Source: Rubripirellula sp.
GTDB taxonomy: Bacteria; Planctomycetota; Planctomycetia; Pirellulales; Pirellulaceae
NCBI GenBank assembly: GCA_012270065.1
Contig: JAAXJB010000010.1
Span: 1 to 33,814 of the forward strand
Length of the DNA: 33,814 nt
Direction of reading: 5' to 3'
Under the pieces are notes generated by a model that saw only the letters and a program-made list of their open reading frames with translations, had not been told where the DNA came from and made no database searches. This document shows positions 31,350 to 33,814 of this stretch, piece by piece. How positions within the stretch are numbered: the first letter of the stretch is position 1; the number at the start of each line of letters is the position of its first letter. A program made the translations under genes and the position numbers.

Positions 31350-32588
31350 CTACTGATTAAGTTGCTCTTCGATAACTTCTTTGCTTGCTCGTGTACCCAT
31401 GGCACCCCAGAGACCGTAAGGGCTCTTGGAACCAGCACGTTGTCCCCAGTAGTAAACCGACTGAGCACGTGAGTCACCAGCCTCGATGGAGTCAGTGATG
31501 AAGATCACAGCACCGTCGCCCATCAGGACGTGTGCTCCACCTTGGTGCCGGCTACTTGGAGGCATGGTTCCCTCGCCACCCCATGTCCACCACATGCAAA
31601 GCTCCTTGTTAGGAGGCAAGATGGTGTTCATCTGGGAGTTGAGTGGGAAACTGTTCGCCCACATGAAACCACGACCAGCAAAGGAAGGACCAACGGAAAC
31701 TCCCTGAGCCCATTTGGTGGGGTACTCGGGATCCATCTTGCCGTTATCACGACACAGTGATGGATTGTCTGCGATTCCATAGTAAGCATCGTCAGCACCG
31801 ATGGTTCGGATATCCCGGTCACCGAGGTCCGTTGCGATCTCGCCAGCCATCACGGTGTTGGCAAGTCCATCAAGACAGTCACGGAACTTGGTCACCGAGC
31901 GGTGAGCGAACATTCCACGCTCAGCAGCGCGGGTGTAGTTCACCTTGAATGCACTCGGGCGAGGATTCAAGTTGTAGTGAGGAACACCGGTGTGACTCCA
32001 GTTGTGCGAGTCACCCATGCAAGCGGCGTAGTTCGTACGACCACCGGCAGGAAGACCTTGACCCGGATCACTTGGGCAACGCAGAGTTGGGATCTCTGTC
32101 ATCCATGGGCGATAACGACGGTTCTGGATGGAATCCGGATTTCCGCCTGTGCGATACAAGCTTGGAGTCGGTCCCATCGCGGGCCATGGTCCACCGTTGA
32201 GTCCGACAAATGGAGTGTTTGGATTATCCAAGTCGAACTGGCTGGGATTGGAAATTTCTTCCCAAAGAGCCTGCTGCTCCATGAATGGCAGAATGCCGAC
32301 GATGAAGCTCAACGATTGATTGTTGCGGACAGAACTGTTGTGAGCGTAGTGTCCAGGAACGATCAACTCACCTGTGCCGGCACCCTGAGTGGGCATCTGC
32401 TTGTAGGTCGAGTGATAGTTGTGGATCGCAAGCCCGATCTGCTTGAAATTGTTGCTGCAGCTCATGCGGCGGGCAGCTTCGCGAGCAGCCTGCACAGCGG
32501 GAAGCAGCAAGCCGACCAAGACCCCGATGATCGCAATGACCACGAGGAGCTCGACCAGCGTGAAGCCGGAGCGAGAACTTTTTCTCAT
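31350..32588 (-). CDS. DUF1559 protein with type IV pilin-like N-terminus
   Basis: The 412-residue protein belongs to the planctomycete DUF1559 family. It starts MRKSSRSGFTLVELLVV, a prepilin leader with cleavage before Phe in SGFTLVELLVVIAII and one hydrophobic helix, as in type II secretion or type IV pseudopilins. LLLPAVQAAREAARRMSC, the family signature, follows, with the large DUF1559 domain continuing to QLNQ at the end. GDGAVIFI near the C-terminus is typical. It probably assembles into a surface pilin-like structure or sits in the inner membrane facing the periplasm. Many paralogues per genome are usual in planctomycetes. An upstream ATG at 32600 is in frame, but GGGG lies about six bases before the ATG at 32588, which is preferred. 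It follows the small lipoprotein gene by 69 bp and probably shares its promoter. Confidence 0.93.
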   Translation of the reverse strand: MRKSSRSGFTLVELLVVIAIIGVLVGLLLPAVQAAREAARRMSCSNNFKQIGLAIHNYHSTYKQMPTQGAGTGELIVPGHYAHNSSVRNNQSLSFIVGILPFMEQQALWEEISNPSQFDLDNPNTPFVGLNGGPWPAMGPTPSLYRTGGNPDSIQNRRYRPWMTEIPTLRCPSDPGQGLPAGGRTNYAACMGDSHNWSHTGVPHYNLNPRPSAFKVNYTRAAERGMFAHRSVTKFRDCLDGLANTVMAGEIATDLGDRDIRTIGADDAYYGIADNPSLCRDNGKMDPEYPTKWAQGVSVGPSFAGRGFMWANSFPLNSQMNTILPPNKELCMWWTWGGEGTMPPSSRHQGGAHVLMGDGAVIFITDSIEAGDSRAQSVYYWGQRAGSKSPYGLWGAMGTRASKEVIEEQLNQ

Positions 32589-32657
32589 ACTAATCCCCAT
32601 TAATAATTAAACAAAAACGAAAACAAAAATCGACAAACGGATGTCGACAAAGGGTAT

Positions 32658-32873
32658 CTACTTAGGTGTGGCTGGGGCGGCTGGCGCTGAGCCACCTGCC
32701 TCTCCAGGTGCTCCAGGCATTGTGACGTTGTCCGCTTCTGCCTCTTGCTCTGGAGTGAGCTGACCGCTCACGACTGTGTTTTCTTCGGTACCACCGCACC
32801 CACTCATCACAACGGCAGCCAAGGCCAGGCTTAGTGACATTACAAAGCGACGCACAAAGTTGGAATCAAGCAT
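32658..32873 (-). CDS. Small lipoprotein
   Basis: The 71-residue protein has a basic N-terminus and hydrophobic segment ending in a lipobox, VVMSGCGG, with the lipidated Cys at about 26. A short acidic then Ala/Pro/Gly-rich tail follows (SAPAAPATPK). Such tiny lipoproteins commonly precede DUF1559 genes in planctomycetes, so the pair may work together at the membrane; the role is unknown. The start at 32873 is supported by AAGGA about ten bases upstream. A TTG three bases earlier could also be read as a start. Confidence 0.85.
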   Translation of the reverse strand: MLDSNFVRRFVMSLSLALAAVVMSGCGGTEENTVVSGQLTPEQEAEADNVTMPGAPGEAGGSAPAAPATPK

Positions 32874-32941
32874 CAAATAAGTCCTTGAAGGTAAGAGGGT
32901 GCCAGCGAACGGACACGCCTGGGTGGAAAACCTCGGTGTGA

Positions 32942-32965
32942 GGGCCTCTCGGCCCCAAAAGGGGG
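32942..32965 (-). promoter_or_regulatory. Leader with two competing hairpins upstream of the lipoprotein
   Basis: In the predicted minus-strand transcript, CCCC-TTTT-GGGG and GGGCC-GAGA-GGCCC can each form a hairpin, but they share the same G-run and so exclude each other. They lie in the first 40 bases of a leader of about 105 nucleotides. This may only stabilise the RNA; a regulatory switch is speculation. Confidence 0.4.
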
Positions 32966-32983
32966 TAAAAATGTTAATCAGCT

Positions 32984-33012
32984 GGTATAGGTCAGTTATT
33001 AAGGCTCGTCAA
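32984..33012 (-). promoter_or_regulatory. Sigma70-type promoter for the lipoprotein-DUF1559 operon
   Basis: On the minus strand TTGACG (33007-33012) and TATACC (32984-32989) are separated by exactly 17 bp, close to the housekeeping consensus. Transcription should begin near 32977 and give a leader of about 105 nucleotides before the ATG at 32873. Confidence 0.8.
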
Positions 33013-33141
33013 GTATTTTTTAGGGAGTTTCTGTTAACGACTTGGGCGATGGCGTTATCTGATCCCTTCGAATACCCCAGAGGGCGAAAATTACCATCCC
33101 GGAAATGACGCCCAGTTCCCAGAATCCGATTCTCCGCTCAA

Positions 33142-33178
33142 GTTCCGGCCCCAGGTTCCGGCCCCAGGTTCAAGGCCT
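33142..33178. repeat. Tandem repeat, two and a half copies of a 13-bp unit
   Basis: GTTCCGGCCCCAG occurs at 33142-33154 and 33155-33167, followed by a degenerate third copy beginning GTTCAAGGCC. It is intergenic. Confidence 0.85.
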
Positions 33179-33759
33179 TCGTCCCGGACGGCTACCTCAT
33201 GCAATGCTCGGGAAATGCCCGCGTACTCGAATGGTCAAATTCCTTCGTGCCGAATGACCTCCCACCTTAAACGGTTCCGTGGCTTCTCGAAGTCGCTTTC
33301 CACCTACTGGCAGCCAATTGAGCTGGCCAGCCTAACGATTCTTCTATTCCTGCGGGTAACCGTACCCGTTCGTTCAACACCACAAGAAATCCCGACTTAC
33401 CCCCGGCACCGCTCGAGTCCCACAGTCGCTTACAACCACCCCACCCCCTCCACAGAGGTGGGCTCGCGGCATACTCGACTCATACGTGCGCCGGATTTTC
33501 ATGCCGAGCCGAACAGATAGCACGAAAAATTGCCCAACTGACATCAGCTCGGCATCTTCATCTCAACGGTTCCCCAGCTTCAATTGCGGTGCGTTAAATA
33601 CAGCCTGAAAACGCACATCATTTGTAGAAAAACGGGAGTCCCGGGCGAAACCAGCTTGCCCGATGCAAGCACAACTTCACACAGATTCCCCAACGAGGCA
33701 AATAAAGGCATGCAGATAGAAGGGCGAAACAGAACAGGCGTCGTCATGACTGGAATACG

Positions 33760-33797
33760 GAGGATTCAAAACCGAGGATTCAAAACCGAGGATTCAC
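33760..33797. repeat. Tandem repeat, nearly three copies of a 14-bp unit
   Basis: GAGGATTCAAAACC occurs at 33760-33773 and 33774-33787 and a partial copy GAGGATTCAC follows at 33788-33797. The core GAGGATTCA also occurs in the 26-bp array at 16155-16232. Confidence 0.9.
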
Positions 33798-33798
33798 T

Positions 33799-33814
33799 GC
33801 AGGTGTGCACCTGC
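33799..33814. repeat. Short inverted repeat at the window edge
   Basis: GCAGGTGTGCACCTGC has complementary arms GCAGGTG and CACCTGC around a two-base centre. It abuts the 14-bp array and is cut by the window end, so its full extent is unknown. Confidence 0.7.

Larger units (their letters stand above)
32874..33814. other. Noncoding end of the window with promoter and repeats
   Basis: This stretch of more than 900 bp contains the promoter and leader of the lipoprotein-DUF1559 operon, a 13-bp tandem duplication (33142-33178), a 14-bp tandem array (33760-33797) and an inverted repeat at the very end. A 101-codon plus-strand frame at 33215-33520 has no family resemblance and is not called. Nothing else gene-like was found. 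Confidence 0.5.

Noticed and set aside
33215-33520. 101-codon plus-strand frame near the window end
   Set aside because: No domain and no ribosome binding site; it lies in repeat-containing noncoding DNA.

Overview
The window looks like chromosomal DNA of a marine-type planctomycete (phylum Planctomycetota, Pirellula/Rhodopirellula/Gimesia-like). The basis is gene content: a DUF1559 protein with a type IV pilin-like N-terminus beside a tiny lipoprotein, a secreted dockerin protein with a LEPR-XLL-like N-terminal signature, a YfbK-type VWA protein downstream of an ECF sigma factor, a sialate O-acetylesterase, a neutral-ceramidase-family protein and a multihaem cytochrome c. No phage, insertion sequence, CRISPR array, rRNA or tRNA gene was found.

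Layout. 0.2-6 kb: an FHA-EAL signalling protein (-), a PhzF-family isomerase (+), a LURP-one/tubby-like protein (+), an outer-membrane transporter-like beta-barrel (-) and a conserved unknown protein with a C-terminal membrane anchor (+). 6.5-16 kb: a large secreted dockerin protein (+), a sialate O-acetylesterase-like SGNH enzyme (+), an octahaem cytochrome c with HEAT-like tail (+), a ceramidase-family protein (-) and a Cys-rich unknown protein (+). 16.3-27.7 kb (all -): the most striking block. It runs ECF sigma factor, then a membrane-anchored putative anti-sigma protein with ATGA start/stop overlap, then a VWA protein overlapping in the -1 frame, then a 2376-residue membrane protein built from two homologous ~600-residue halves around a membrane bundle. 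28.3-31.1 kb: a GDSL/SGNH hydrolase (+), an alpha/beta-hydrolase esterase (-) and a DUF1853 protein (-). 31.3-33 kb: a small lipoprotein and DUF1559 pilin-like protein on the minus strand, with a clear sigma70-type promoter and a strong intrinsic terminator.

How the genes fit together. Several products are exported enzymes acting on acylated sugars or lipids, which fits a polymer-degrading planctomycete, but they are not one operon. The 11.4 kb sigma/anti-sigma/VWA/giant-protein block is arranged as one co-directional unit and may be an envelope-sensing system; that function is inference. Short private tandem repeats (13-26 bp units) occur in several intergenic gaps and once inside the putative anti-sigma gene. 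Start codons were moved from the longest open frame to internal ATGs wherever a signal peptide, ribosome binding site or family N-terminus pointed there.
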